DNA of 33,011 nucleotides from Ichthyophthirius multifiliis (GCF_000220395.1 NW_004086678.1:1-33011), one strand, 5' to 3'. Shown: positions 11,073 to 21,372, numbered from the stretch's first letter. The notes: a model not told the origin generated them from the letters alone. Program-made: numbers and translations.

Positions 11073-12314
11073 TTTTATATATATTTTTATTACTTAAATG
11101 TTAAGGATACTATAATTCTTTGTCCTCATTTTCTTAAAAATACTATTTAATATTTTATTTATTTATTATAAGGGTTTCTTCTAAAGTAAATCTAATACCA
11201 TTAAAAAGTATTTTAAATTAAGTAATTTGTTTATATTTTAGATATATGTTATTCTTATTAGTGATTTCTTTTGGACTTATAGTCCTTTTTCTGCTCACTT
11301 AATCGAAAATCTAAATATCATCTATAGAGGAAGTGCCTTATTTATCCAAATCTAGTAACTAGAACTATTTAAAGCCAAATTTATTTAATAAAATGGTCAA
11401 GAAAAAGTCCTAAACTAGTAAAAAATTGGATTAATTGAACTATTTATATATAAATTCCTATTTTTCATAAGATATCAAATGTATATAGAAAACAATAATT
11501 AAATTAACGATTTATTTGTTTTCTTTTTATTAAAATAAAACCTAATTTAAGCATAAAATTAAGTTTTAATTTTAAAATTCCTTATTTGTGAAATAAAATA
11601 AGGTTTAGATTATTTATTAATAATAATCAAACAAAATATCCTTATTTAGTATATCTTTAATATCAAAAACTGTCTTTTCATCAAAAATACTAAAAAATAC
11701 TAATTTACAAAATTAACAGGCATTTTTATAGTGTATATGGAATAAAAAATGACCTTGTTTTTTATTCTTATATTACTTTTTAATCTATCTTATATGAAAT
11801 ATCTCCTCTTCTTAATATATGGAGTCGAGGAAGTTTTTTTCGGATAAATCTTTAATAAGTTGGGAATATTATATACTACTTCCGTATTATTTTTATTAAA
11901 TAATCATCCCTTTGACTTGTATTCCTTCTGTATTTAAAGAAAAAGATTACTCTTATAAAATCTTCCTTTTTTTTTGAACTCTTTCCATTATGGCGGTATC
12001 ATCCAAAGAAAAAGCACTCAAATTTTGGTCAACTTTTTGACCCAAAATCTTAATTGTAATTTCAATTATATTTTCCTTCTCTTTTTGTTCCAAATTTACA
12101 TGCCTAAAAAGTCTATATAATAAAATAACTAATAATCGTTGATAATTGAATTCAATTTGTGGGTCTAAATTATAATTAACTAACAAGAAAACTAGCAATC
12201 TAAAGTAAAAAAATCATAAATATAAATATATAAAAAAAAATATAAAAATTTATATGTAAATAGATATAAAAATTAATAAATAAAAAAATTAATATATATA
12301 TATATATATATATT

Positions 12315-12353
<39 letters not shown>

Positions 12354-13674
12354 TATTACTATTTTTAATAATCAAAGCTTAGTTTATAATTCTCATATTA
12401 GCAAATGTTTATTAAAGTAAGGAGTATATATATTTAGGCTTCTTGTATATTGTTTTAAAAGCAATAATATAGGAAACTAAATATTATATTATCCTCATAT
12501 TGATTTATGGTTTGCATAAATAAGCTCCTGTTATATTGATTATTAGTGATATTAAATAATAATTAAGAAATTTATATTTCAGTATAGAAACAGTTTTTTA
12601 GGTTTTTTTCTTTTTATATAGTTAACCAGTTTAAATTTTTTTAAGGAAAAAAGTCTTTCTTATATATAATCTTAAATATATACGCTATAACAAAGTCTTC
12701 TATAATATTAATATGAAAAATATAAATAGGAAAGCATTCTATTCTAGACAAACATTGAAATAATTTACAAAAACCTAAAAAAATAGTCAGATTTTAAGCA
12801 TTCTACTTATATATATGCATATAATTATATGTTTTTTTATTACCTTAGTTATTTAATTATATATACAATCTAAAAAAATACCTTCTCTTATAATAATTTG
12901 ACACAAACCTTCATTTTCACATAATAAAGACAAAATATTTAAAATATTATTTTTGATTTAACTGGCTTTCATATATATATATATATATATATTTAAAAAA
13001 TAAAATACATATCAAAAAACAATTCATTTAGGATAAGTTTTAGTTGTTTTTTATACTTTCATCCATATTTTCTAAAAAAAGGAAAAAATAGTTTATTGTA
13101 TTCCGCTTATATTTTATAAAATACGTTCTAATTTCTTCATTTTAACAAAAGCTCTATAAAATCCTAACCCATAAATCTAGCTTTAATAAAGTATCACTAT
13201 CAATAACTTATTAAAAGTCTTCCTTTTCGACAAAAATTCTTAAATGAGTCAATAAAAAGACAGAACATTCATCAACTAATTCCCCTAATAAAGCTAATTC
13301 ATCGCAATAATTAACATCTTAAGATAAAATGTATATTAAATCTAAAATAACATATTAAAAATGATAATTATTCGAGTAAGCATGTCTTAAATACAAGTGG
13401 ATATCTACAAGTAACAAAAAAAAATAAAAAAAATAACACACACATATACATATATATATATATATATACCATGAGAAATAAGTAGTTTCCTATTTTTTTA
13501 AATTTTACAATATTCCTTTATTTGTTCGTAAATTAGCCCATTTTAATTAGTCTATTTATTAGATTCGGAAATAAATAAGTTTATTTATTGTTAGGCTTCT
13601 TCGATTTCCTATTAATTGAAGTTTTCTATAATATCTATTGATTTTACGGAATTTGGTGTATTTTTTTAATTCAT
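8954..13674 (-). CDS. Large alpha-solenoid (HEAT/armadillo-like) protein, seven exons
   Basis: Hand-built exons on the minus strand: 13470-13674, 13009-13404, 12807-12965, 12360-12774, 11094-12199, 10515-10984 and 8954-10327. All six junctions are GT...AG, all phases agree, and the joined frame is 1375 codons with TGA as the only stop. Introns are 65, 43, 32, 160, 109 and 187 nt. The product (1374 aa) is mostly amphipathic helices with regularly spaced Leu/Ile. Examples are NNILNILSLLCENEGLCQII in exon 3 and YQRLLVILLYRLFRHVNLEQ in exon 5, so an ARM/HEAT-type superhelix is inferred. The last 200 residues turn acidic, then Gln/Lys-rich and probably disordered or coiled. No membrane segment or catalytic motif is seen, and I cannot name the family. 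It could be a scaffold, transport receptor or ciliary/cytoskeletal protein. The 32-nt intron is the least certain junction; the neighbouring AAG|GTAATA donor would break the frame. Confidence 0.72.
10467..10505. repeat. (TA)n tract inside an intron
   Basis: Nearly pure TA units just inside the donor (GTAAGA) of the 187-nt intron of the alpha-solenoid gene (10328-10514). Confidence 0.85.
11031..11069. repeat. (TA)n tract inside an intron
   Basis: About 19 TA units in the 109-nt intron of the alpha-solenoid gene (10985-11093). Confidence 0.85.
12293..12351. repeat. (TA)n tracts inside an intron
   Basis: Two adjacent TA runs separated by a TTTAAA interruption, within the 160-nt intron of the alpha-solenoid gene (12200-12359). 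Confidence 0.85.
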
Positions 13675-13761
13675 TTAAATATTTATTTTTTTAAGAAAAA
13701 AAAAAAAAAATAGATATATATATATATATATATAATTATATATATATATATTTAGTTATTT

Positions 13762-14795
13762 TCATAAGGAAACTAGTTTGTTTATTATATGCCTCTTTTA
13801 TTGGTATTGTGGCTCCTCTTATAGATTGTTACATGCAATACTAGCAAACTTACTTCTGTTTTCTCCTATATTTAACTAACTTAGCTTAAGCTTTCCATTC
13901 TAACTATTATTAAGGGAGTTTATTTTCTATGTTTGTTTCATAAACACACTTTTTTATTAAAACTTGATATCTTTTGCCTCTTTTATTTTCGATCCTAGAC
14001 TGTTTTTTCGAGATTCGGATTTATCGAAATAAATATTTTTAGACTTCGTTTTTATATTATTGGCATTTATTTTTTTCTTTCTATTTTGGAAATTATATAC
14101 TGCAAAAGATTTCGGTAAGGAAAAGATTTTTACGTTTTATAAAACTTTCAAAACCTAATTTAAGTTATATTTGGTAAAATAAAACTCGAAAATTTTAAAC
14201 TTATCAAATTGGTCAAAAACATTCAAATCTTAAATTTAAATTTGGGCTAAAATCTATTGTTTTTCGTTCCTTTTTTAAAACTATACTTGTTTCTTATTAT
14301 TATTTATGTTATTTTATGTCCCTACTTGTTATTATTTGTCTTGGTTTTTAAATAAAGTCTATAAAACTTCCATTAGAATGTTTTAAAAGTTTAAATATAT
14401 TATATCGTCGTCATTATTTTATATTAAAGATTAAATATGCAATCCTCTAAAAGACTATTTACTATGAATTTTATTTTGCTATTAATAATAACTGTGACTG
14501 TTTTATTATATAGGGTTATAATTATTATTATTTTAATGTAAATGCCTTTTTTAATGCGATAAATTTAAATCGTTATTAGAATTTTAAGAATTGAATATTG
14601 GGGAATTATTAATTTAATAAGGTGAATTATGTATTATGTGTTGATGATTTTAAATATATTTTTATTTTTTTAATTAATTTTAAGAAATGTTATTTTTTTC
14701 ATATTACTATTATTATTATTAATATTAGTAGGTTTCTTATTCGTCATTTATATCTTCTAAATATTCATAAGTTGTTTATTTAATAATATTTTTAT

Positions 14796-14861
<66 letters not shown>

Positions 14862-17790
14862 CACTTTTATTATTTATTTGTTTTTTATTCAATTATTAAT
14901 TTAATTTTTAAGTAATTTACTAATTTAATTTTTTATTATAATTTTTTAGTAGTTATTAATTTTAATCACTTATTTACTACTACTATATATTATTATTATT
15001 AAATTAATTATAATTATTTTACTAATAATAATTATTATTATTAATATTATTATTAATTAATTTTTAAATATTATGATTTTCTTATAAATTTACTACTTCT
15101 ATTTTCTTTAAATTATTCGTCGAAGTTCTTCTCGAGTACAAATTACCTTACGATATTCTTTTATTATCTATACTATTTTTTTATTCTCTCCAAGACGGCA
15201 TATTTTTATTATTAGAATTCTACATATTATTATCGGAACAATTAACACTTCCATCACTCTACAATAATTATTATTATTATCCGTCTAAATAGCTATTAAA
15301 ATTATTAAAACTTCCCAAATTCTACACTGAAATGGCATTATTTATATCTTCTTCATTTTCTTCTTAATATTACAGTGTATATTCTTAAATAATTCCCAAG
15401 TCTAAAATCGGGTGTAAATCTACTTTTTTTTCTTTTATTTTTTCCTTTTTCCTTTCCTATTATTAACAAAAAAGACTTTTCAGTATTATTTTCTCTCTAT
15501 CTCCTATATAGTGCATTTCCTAACAATTTTTAACATAATGTCCATATTTTCCACATCCGAAGCATTCTATTTCTAAAATTCCCATATTTTCCATAAACTA
15601 TAGACTATCTCTAATTTCGCAAAATTTCTCATAATCCAAAGGGAATTTCTATATAGTTTTAATAAATAAACTCCTCTTAAGACAATATAAAATCGTAAAA
15701 TCACTCGCCCTTGCCGAAATACTCCTTTATTATTATTAAATGAAAAAACTAAGCACCCCAAAGCACTCTCCTTGCCGAATTAATTTAATTTAATTAACAT
15801 TACTATCTTCTTTATCACTTTCTATATATAATTCAACACATCCCTGTTCCACTATATATAGAATAGGGTCCTCTTCCACTTAGTCTTACTGGAAGATCAG
15901 TTCGTGTTTGGAAAGCCTGTTTTCGGTGGCAATTAGTGCCAATTATTTCATGAGATTTTCCGAGAATTTTTTTTCAAAAATCTTACATTATTAAATAATT
16001 TGCAAATTGCTTTCCAAAATAACTTTTTCCCTTAAATGACTCGAAATCTTATTCATAATGACTTATTCTTCTTCCATGGAAAGCAAAGGTTCTGCATAAA
16101 ACTTATACTCCAGAAATTTCCTCACCTACATTTTCAAATCCCTATTGATTTTCTTCTTTTCTAAAAGCCTATTTACCAAAATCATCTCGTTCTTGAAATC
16201 AGTCTACTTTTTATTCTATTCCCTGACTAATTCCCCTATTAAATTGAAGCTATAGGCGAAAACAGCGCAACTTACAAACTAAGCCACGGTGACAAAAAGC
16301 ACTTCTTTAGCATTTTGAGGTACTATATCTCCATAGCCTACTGTAAGCATAGTAGTTACTGCAAAGTATAGTCCATAACTATATTTATAGAACCAATGTA
16401 TGCTATCATTGCTTATATTAATTTTATCCATCCAAGTTATTACATTATCTTCCAAGTTCTTTTCCTGGATTGCAATAGTCAAAAAAAGACAGGCGAAAAT
16501 ATGGCATAAACTTAATATCATTAAGGAGAGTTTTAATAAATTTAAAAAGTGCTAAGATTTGATGTTTTTATATGAAATACTTTCTTATATTTAAGTAATA
16601 TAATTCCGGGCAGATTAGACTTTAAAAAGAATAATTAAATTGCATATATGAGAATTATCGAAATGTAGGATAGTCTCCAGAGATGAAATAACTGATAAAA
16701 TGTCAATAAAAAAAGCCTTTTTTATATAGTTTTTAGCTATTTCTTTCTTCTATAGTATTATAGTACCCTTCTCGAATAACCCAGTATTGAATTTGATAAG
16801 AATATCGAAAAAAAATGCTATACAATTGATGTTTTTGAATATTATCCAAGTGTTTCCATATTTATTATCGAATAATTCCCCATTAATTACCTCTAAAGGT
16901 ATATAAAAAATAGCTATAATGTTAAATAGGAACTATATGAGTCCCCAGAATATCATAAAGTTGGAGCCAGGGTCAAAAGACTATATATTCATAATTAAAA
17001 ACAGAACATTTGTGTAAAATTCTTTGATTTTGTATTTTAAAAACAAAAGAAATTTATGATAAAAAATTATTGAAATTCGAGTTTTTCTCCGGTTGTGTTT
17101 AAGCCTTTCATCGTCCAAATTAAAATGGACAAAATCATTAATAATCTATAATTGTCTTAAATTTAAATTATTTTAATTGAATTTTACTTTTTTTTTTACT
17201 AATCTCATAAATTTATGTACTTTAAAAAGAGATCTTAAAGACAATTTTATAATTATATCTTTAATAAATAACGCCTTTTTATTTTTACTAAGCATTTATT
17301 TTTCTATTTCTTCTTTATTTTTTTCCGAACAACATAAAGTAGTATTATTTCGTTTTATTTTATTTTTTTCATTATTTTATTATTATTATTAGTGATTATT
17401 ATCTTAATTTTAAAAATATTTTTGGTTTATATTTTTTAAACTTGAAAAAAAGCAATTTTAATTTTCTTTTAAATTTATTTTCTCATTGTTTTCTTTTAAA
17501 AACTTATCTAATTTATAAAACTTTTAATAAATTTTTAAAGCCCGTCTTTAGTATCCATCATCGTCTATTTCATAGAGGCTTTCTTGGTTCTTCTTAGGCT
17601 CTAGTTTACCTTCCTAATCTAATCTAACGTTATGACTAACCGGAGAAACGAATTTAATTATATTCTCAGTACTAAAGGAAGAATTTTATACTTATTATTG
17701 GATATTTCCAGGTTTTTTATTTAAGGATTTATTAGAAACCAATATATTTCGATTTTTTATTAGTGCGTTTTCTATTGAAAAGTCAAACAT
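13762..17790 (-). CDS. Potassium channel with CNBD-like domain, zinc knuckle and Gln/Asn-rich tail
   Basis: One uninterrupted frame of 1342 codons from ATG at 17790 to TGA at 13762; every triplet was checked for TGA. The N-terminal 260 residues are polar. Membrane segments follow: S1 about 277-300, S2 317-337, S3 354-370, a weakly charged S4 374-392, S5 416-440, and a pore with TTMLTVGYGDIVP (filter T-V-G-Y-G at 483-487). S6 is at 494-517, then a C-linker and a cyclic-nucleotide-binding fold at about 600-730. The phosphate-binding cassette reads CFGVLSFF...QRSISARA: the Arg is present (689) but the usual Glu after FG is Val (679). Family knowledge: this is the CNBD/KCNH superfamily, common in ciliates, setting membrane potential in the plasma or ciliary membrane. 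A CCHC knuckle, CFGCGKYGHYVKNC (743-756), follows. From about 850 the protein is Gln/Asn-rich with poly-Asn near 976-996. Its stop lies only 87 bp from the start of the next gene. Confidence 0.92.
14809..14862. repeat. (AAT)n codon repeat encoding poly-Asn
   Basis: Eighteen or so triplets read AAT on the minus strand, in the reading frame of the potassium channel gene, giving a poly-Asn run at about residues 976-996. Because it is in-frame triplet DNA it can expand without breaking the protein. Confidence 0.9.
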
Positions 17791-18219
17791 TTTTTTTAAA
17801 AAAGGATTTTTTTTTAAAATATTTTATTTATTTTCATTATAAAAAATAATTATATTTTTAGAAAACAAAATTTATATAATAATTAATATTTATATAATTA
17901 GAACTAAATCAAAATTATAAATCTATTGACTAATTCGCTTTTTTACATTATAATATGAAATATATATATATATATATATATAGAGTTATAAAAAATTTCA
18001 AAAGTTTATTTATATCACCTAAAATCTTTATAGTATGTATATATATATATTTATTAAAAATTAAATTAACATATATATATATATATATTTAATTATTTAA
18101 TTATATAAGTATATAAATATAAATAAAATTAAACATAAAATAATAGTCCACGCACCATATAATAAACCCAAGGCAAACAAACAAAATATATATATCCAGA
18201 AAAATCAAATAATAAACTA
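17791..18219. other. Promoter-side spacer of the channel gene
   Basis: A+T-rich sequence upstream of the channel ATG, with three short (TA)n runs (near 17958-17982, 18036-18050 and 18070-18088). Around 18150-18200 it grades into less A+T-rich sequence leading to the minisatellite. No gene or defined promoter element is seen. Confidence 0.6.
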
Positions 18220-18677
18220 AACTCTAACACAAGGGCCTATAATAGTAGTAATATAAAAGGCCATATAACAGTAGTAAAATATATAAGGTTCTATAATAGT
18301 AGTAGTAAAATACTAAATTCTATAATAGTAGTAAAAATACAAGAGCCTATATATAGTGTAGTAAAATATAAGATTCTATAATAATAGTAGTAATAATAAA
18401 ATACAAGGTTCTATAATAGTATTACTAAAATAAAAACCTGTATTAGTAATAAAATAAATACAAGATCTAATAATAGTACTAAAATAAAAACCTGTATTAG
18501 TAATAAAATATGAAATTCTATAATAATACTAAAATAAAAACCTCCCGTAATAATAGTAAAATATAAGATTCTAAAATAATAGTAGTAAAATATAAGATTC
18601 TATAATAATAGTAGTAAAATACAATATTCTATAATAGTAGTAAAAATATAAGATTCTATGATAGTGGTAAAATAAAT

Positions 18678-18697
18678 CCCCCCCTCCCCCCCCCCCC
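18678..18697. repeat. C-run inside the minisatellite
   Basis: Twenty bases of C broken by a single T. On the opposite strand this is G7-A-G12, which could form a G-quadruplex; that is inference from sequence only. Confidence 0.85.
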
Positions 18698-18967
18698 GTA
18701 ATAATAGTAAAATAAAAACCTCCTGTAATAATAGTAAAATACAAAATTCTATAATAATAGTAGTAAAATACAGACCCCCTCGTAATAGTATTAAAATATA
18801 AGATTCTATAATAGTAATAGTAAAAATACAAGAGCCTATAATAATAACAGTAAAATACAAAATTCTAATATAATAGTAGTAAAATACAAGATCTAATAAT
18901 AGTAAAATACAAATCCTTAATAGTAGTAAAATATAAAATATAAGATTCTATAATAATAATGAAATAA

Positions 18968-18987
18968 CCCCTCTCCCCCCCCCCCCT
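18968..18987. repeat. Second C-run inside the minisatellite
   Basis: CCCCTCTC followed by twelve C, about 290 bp from the first C-run and in an equivalent position of the repeat unit. Confidence 0.85.
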
Positions 18988-19091
18988 CATAATAGTAGTG
19001 AAATATAAAAAAAAGGAACAACAAAAGCCTGAAATTTTATTACTGGAAACAAGTCCTGTAAAAGACCTTTTTTATTAAAAAAAAAATCTTA

Positions 19092-19496
19092 ATGAATATT
19101 CTAAATTAATATAAAAGCTAAAATGCTTTTTTAAAACGGAATCAACAAAAAATAAACCCATTCTATGTATAAATAGAATCTTTCCTATATAAGGTCAATA
19201 TATTCGATTCTAAATAATACGCAATCAAAGCTTAATTCAATAATAACGATAATTGGTAAGTTTTAAAGAATATACAACGACTTTAAATAGCTTCGAAAAG
19301 CCCTTAAAAATATATACCCTCTATTCTTCTGAAAAGAGCCGTAAATGAGATAAAAACACTTCCAAAGACAGTAAATTCATCGAAAAAGCCTCCTCATCGA
19401 TTATAAGATCCAGAGCCTGTAGAAGGAGAAGTAAAAAGTGAAGTAAATAGGGATTTTTTGAGATACATTTAGCGACATAAATAAATAAGGAAGTGA
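19092..19496 (+). CDS. Possible 134-residue charged protein, plus strand
   Basis: ATG at 19092 opens a frame to TGA at 19494-19496 under the ciliate code. The product is basic and polar, with segments such as LKRAVNEIKTLPKTVNSSKK and DPEPVEGEVKSEVNRDFLRY. G+C by codon position, hand-counted over the last 59 codons, falls from about 46% to 34% to 25% (positions 1 to 3), the order expected of a coding strand in an A+T-rich genome. The frame is also open upstream of the ATG back to a TGA at 18999, so an earlier exon is possible. Against it, the minus strand is open through much of the same DNA with membrane-protein-like composition, and no family is recognised. The strand call is tentative. Confidence 0.42.
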
Positions 19497-19566
19497 TATA
19501 TACCAAAATATAAGCAAGAACCTATAATTTAAATAAAATAGGGGGAAGGGGGAAAACTAAGAAAAT

Positions 19567-19825
19567 ATGAGCAATATAACTTAGAGTTTTAACAAGGATT
19601 TTCTCCCTTAAGTTAGTACTAAAATTTACATATAAGAAATTTTCGAAATGTAATATAGACTATAGTATTCATTAATTTTCTGTATTTTTTTTTTTAAAAA
19701 AATAAAAAGAATTTTTGGATTAGTTTACTAAAGCTTGTGATTATTTTAATAAATAAAAAGACTATCTTGATTATTTTCAAAGGGAATTTTAAAAAAAAGG
19801 AAAATAAAAAAAAATCGATAGATGA
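19567..19825 (+). CDS. Possible 76-residue protein with a 28-nt intron, plus strand
   Basis: Candidate exons 19567-19681 and 19710-19825 join across GTATTT...AAAAAG with matching phase and end in TGA. The second exon reads FLDQFTKACDYFNKQKDYLD and then a basic tail, which looks like a real helical segment. The same frame is open upstream of the ATG into the end of the preceding ORF, so the two could be parts of one gene whose junction I cannot place. The 28-nt intron would be the shortest in this window and lies in poly-T/poly-A. The minus strand is open here as well. No family is recognised. Confidence 0.3.
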
Positions 19826-19992
19826 GATTATGACAAGAGAAACGTGGATATGCAAGCTATTAAACATAAAAAGATTGGTTGGTGAATTTATAAAATCAAT
19901 GACTAAAAAAACTAATTAGTATAATATTTAGCATATGAATGAATAATAATAAGAAAAAGCAAGATAAATATAAATAACTCGAAAAAAAAAAC

Positions 19993-20038
<46 letters not shown>

Positions 20039-20368
20039 TATCGCTATTTAATTTAATTTTTATAAATATAATAAATTAAAAGAAGCAAAATAATAAATTT
20101 AATCTATAAAAGAAAAAAGATGTAAGTCGAAAAAAATAATAATAAAAATTCTTTAAACAAACTTAAAATAACGCTTAATAAAAATATATAATTTAAAGGA
20201 AAAAATAAATAAATATGTGAATATGATTTAATTATTAATATATAAAAATAAAAATATCCTAAATTAGAATCTATAATATATATATATATATGTATATTTA
20301 CATATATATATAATTTGATATATATATATATGTATAACTATATAAAAGTCCTTTTTAGTCTTCTGGTC
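19826..20368. other. Spacer with (TA)n tracts
   Basis: Contains a (TA)n run at about 19998-20035 and shorter ones near 20276-20330. A plus-strand open frame from about 20120 (starting MQVEKNNNKNSLNK) crosses it and runs antisense into the PX gene. This is probably chance openness. The region should hold the 3' end of the PX-protein transcript. Confidence 0.55.
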
Positions 20369-21019
20369 TCACAATTAAAATTCACTATCATCTGCTTCTC
20401 TAGATTCCTCTAAGAAAATTTAAAAAACCTTCGAGTTTACAATCATTTAATTTTTACAAATTGCACTAAAAAAGCTCTATAATTATTTTTATCTCTACAA
20501 AACAAACTTTTTATCAGTATTCCCGAACCATTTTTTAATCGGGAAACTGGGCAATTTCTTAAATTATAATTTTAGGTTTTTATAGACTTTAAGAAGCATT
20601 GAATATCGACTAGTAAACATCCAAGACTATTAACTGACATTTTTGTTTGCTTATTTTTTCGTAACAATAGCCTATACTTAATAAATAACGACTTTTCTTT
20701 TCTTCCCTTCCCCATCTAAATCATCCTCGTTAACAATTTCATAATCTTTAAATTTAAAATCAATAATATCTTAGTAGGTTTATTAGTTTTTTTTATTATT
20801 AATTTCTTTATTCAAACTATTATTATTAGTTATTTTGCTTGTTCTACTATCTAAAAATTTAAGGATTGTGGAAAACTATTATTTTTATATAAAAACTTCC
20901 TTATTTTATTCAAATTATTCATCGTCTGTAGAACATTATGATAACTACTATTATATTTTTTAGGTTTCTTCGATATATTTAAACTCTGTAGAAGAGTCAG
21001 AAATTAGTTAATTGTCCAT
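20369..21019 (-). CDS. PX-domain protein
   Basis: Single-exon gene of 216 residues, ATG at 21019, TGA at 20369-20371, with many TAA/TAG Gln codons. The N-terminal 85 residues are Gln/Ser/Asn-rich and probably disordered. From about residue 89 a PX fold is recognisable: DYEIV at the first strands, then RYSMLLKVYKNLKLQF (138-153), LPSFPIKKWFGNTDKKF (156-172), QRQKQLQSFFSAI (175-187) and a closing KVFQIFLE (197-204). The Arg-Tyr-Ser motif, the Pro-containing loop and the FGN-x-D-x-x-F-x-x-x-R block are the usual PX landmarks that contact phosphatidylinositol 3-phosphate. The protein is then expected on endosomal or phagosomal membranes. There is no BAR, kinase or membrane segment, so it is a small PX-only protein. 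The Arg of the basic loop is replaced by Lys (KKW). Confidence 0.85.
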
Positions 21020-21354
21020 TGTGAACAAATAAATTCGACTTTGCAGTGATTTGTATAGTTAATGAAAATAGAATTATTAGTCAATTCGCCTAACCTTTTT
21101 TAAATTTTGGTTTAAAAAATGAGTTTGGAAGGTAAACTTGTAAACTTTTTGAAAAAAAGCTTTATTAAGTTGTTGTTTGTTTTTAAGTTTTTCTTTTTTA
21201 TTTTTGGTTAAAAAGAAAAAAATTTTATATTTTTTTTATATTGATATTAATTATAATAAAAAAAGGGAATAAAAAAAATTTCGATTTAAATCAAAAAAGA
21301 GAAAAAAAAAATATAAAAATTATCATTTTAAATTTATCTATTACATTTTTTTTA

Positions 21355-21372
21355 CCCACCCCCCCCCCACCC
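21355..21372. repeat. Isolated C-run in the spacer
   Basis: CCCA followed by ten C, then ACCC; with the two minisatellite runs it is one of three C-runs of this kind in the window. On the other strand it is a GGGT-G10-TGGG tract. Confidence 0.85.

Larger units (their letters stand above)
18220..19010. repeat. Degenerate minisatellite, about 25-bp unit
   Basis: About thirty imperfect tandem copies of a unit containing the core ATAGTAGTAAAATA, followed by a variable AAGATTCT, AAGGTTCT or CAAGAGCCT element. Spacing is mostly 20-28 bp. Units differ in the number of ATA/GTA triplets, so copies drift in and out of frame, which argues against coding use. Some units carry CCTCCCGTA or CCTGTAT variants, and two carry long C-runs. 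The long overlapping minus-strand frames that cross it are products of the repeat, not genes. Confidence 0.85.

Noticed and set aside
13762-14373. Separate 203-residue gene starting MEVLQTLFKNQ
   Set aside because: Its ATG is in the same frame as the channel gene with no TGA between them, so it is the C-terminal part of that protein rather than a separate gene.
14437-14625. Plus-strand 62-residue hydrophobic ORF starting MQSSKRLFTMNFILL
   Set aside because: It lies wholly antisense to the verified in-frame tail of the channel gene, whose frame was checked triplet by triplet and continues to TGA at 13762.
15573-15761. Minus-strand 62-residue ORF inside the channel gene
   Set aside because: It is in another frame of the CNBD-coding region and does not match any known protein.
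18571-18860. Two overlapping minus-strand ORFs rich in Tyr, Leu and Gly
   Set aside because: They are read out of the minisatellite in two frames; unit lengths are not multiples of three and the Gly run comes from a C-run.
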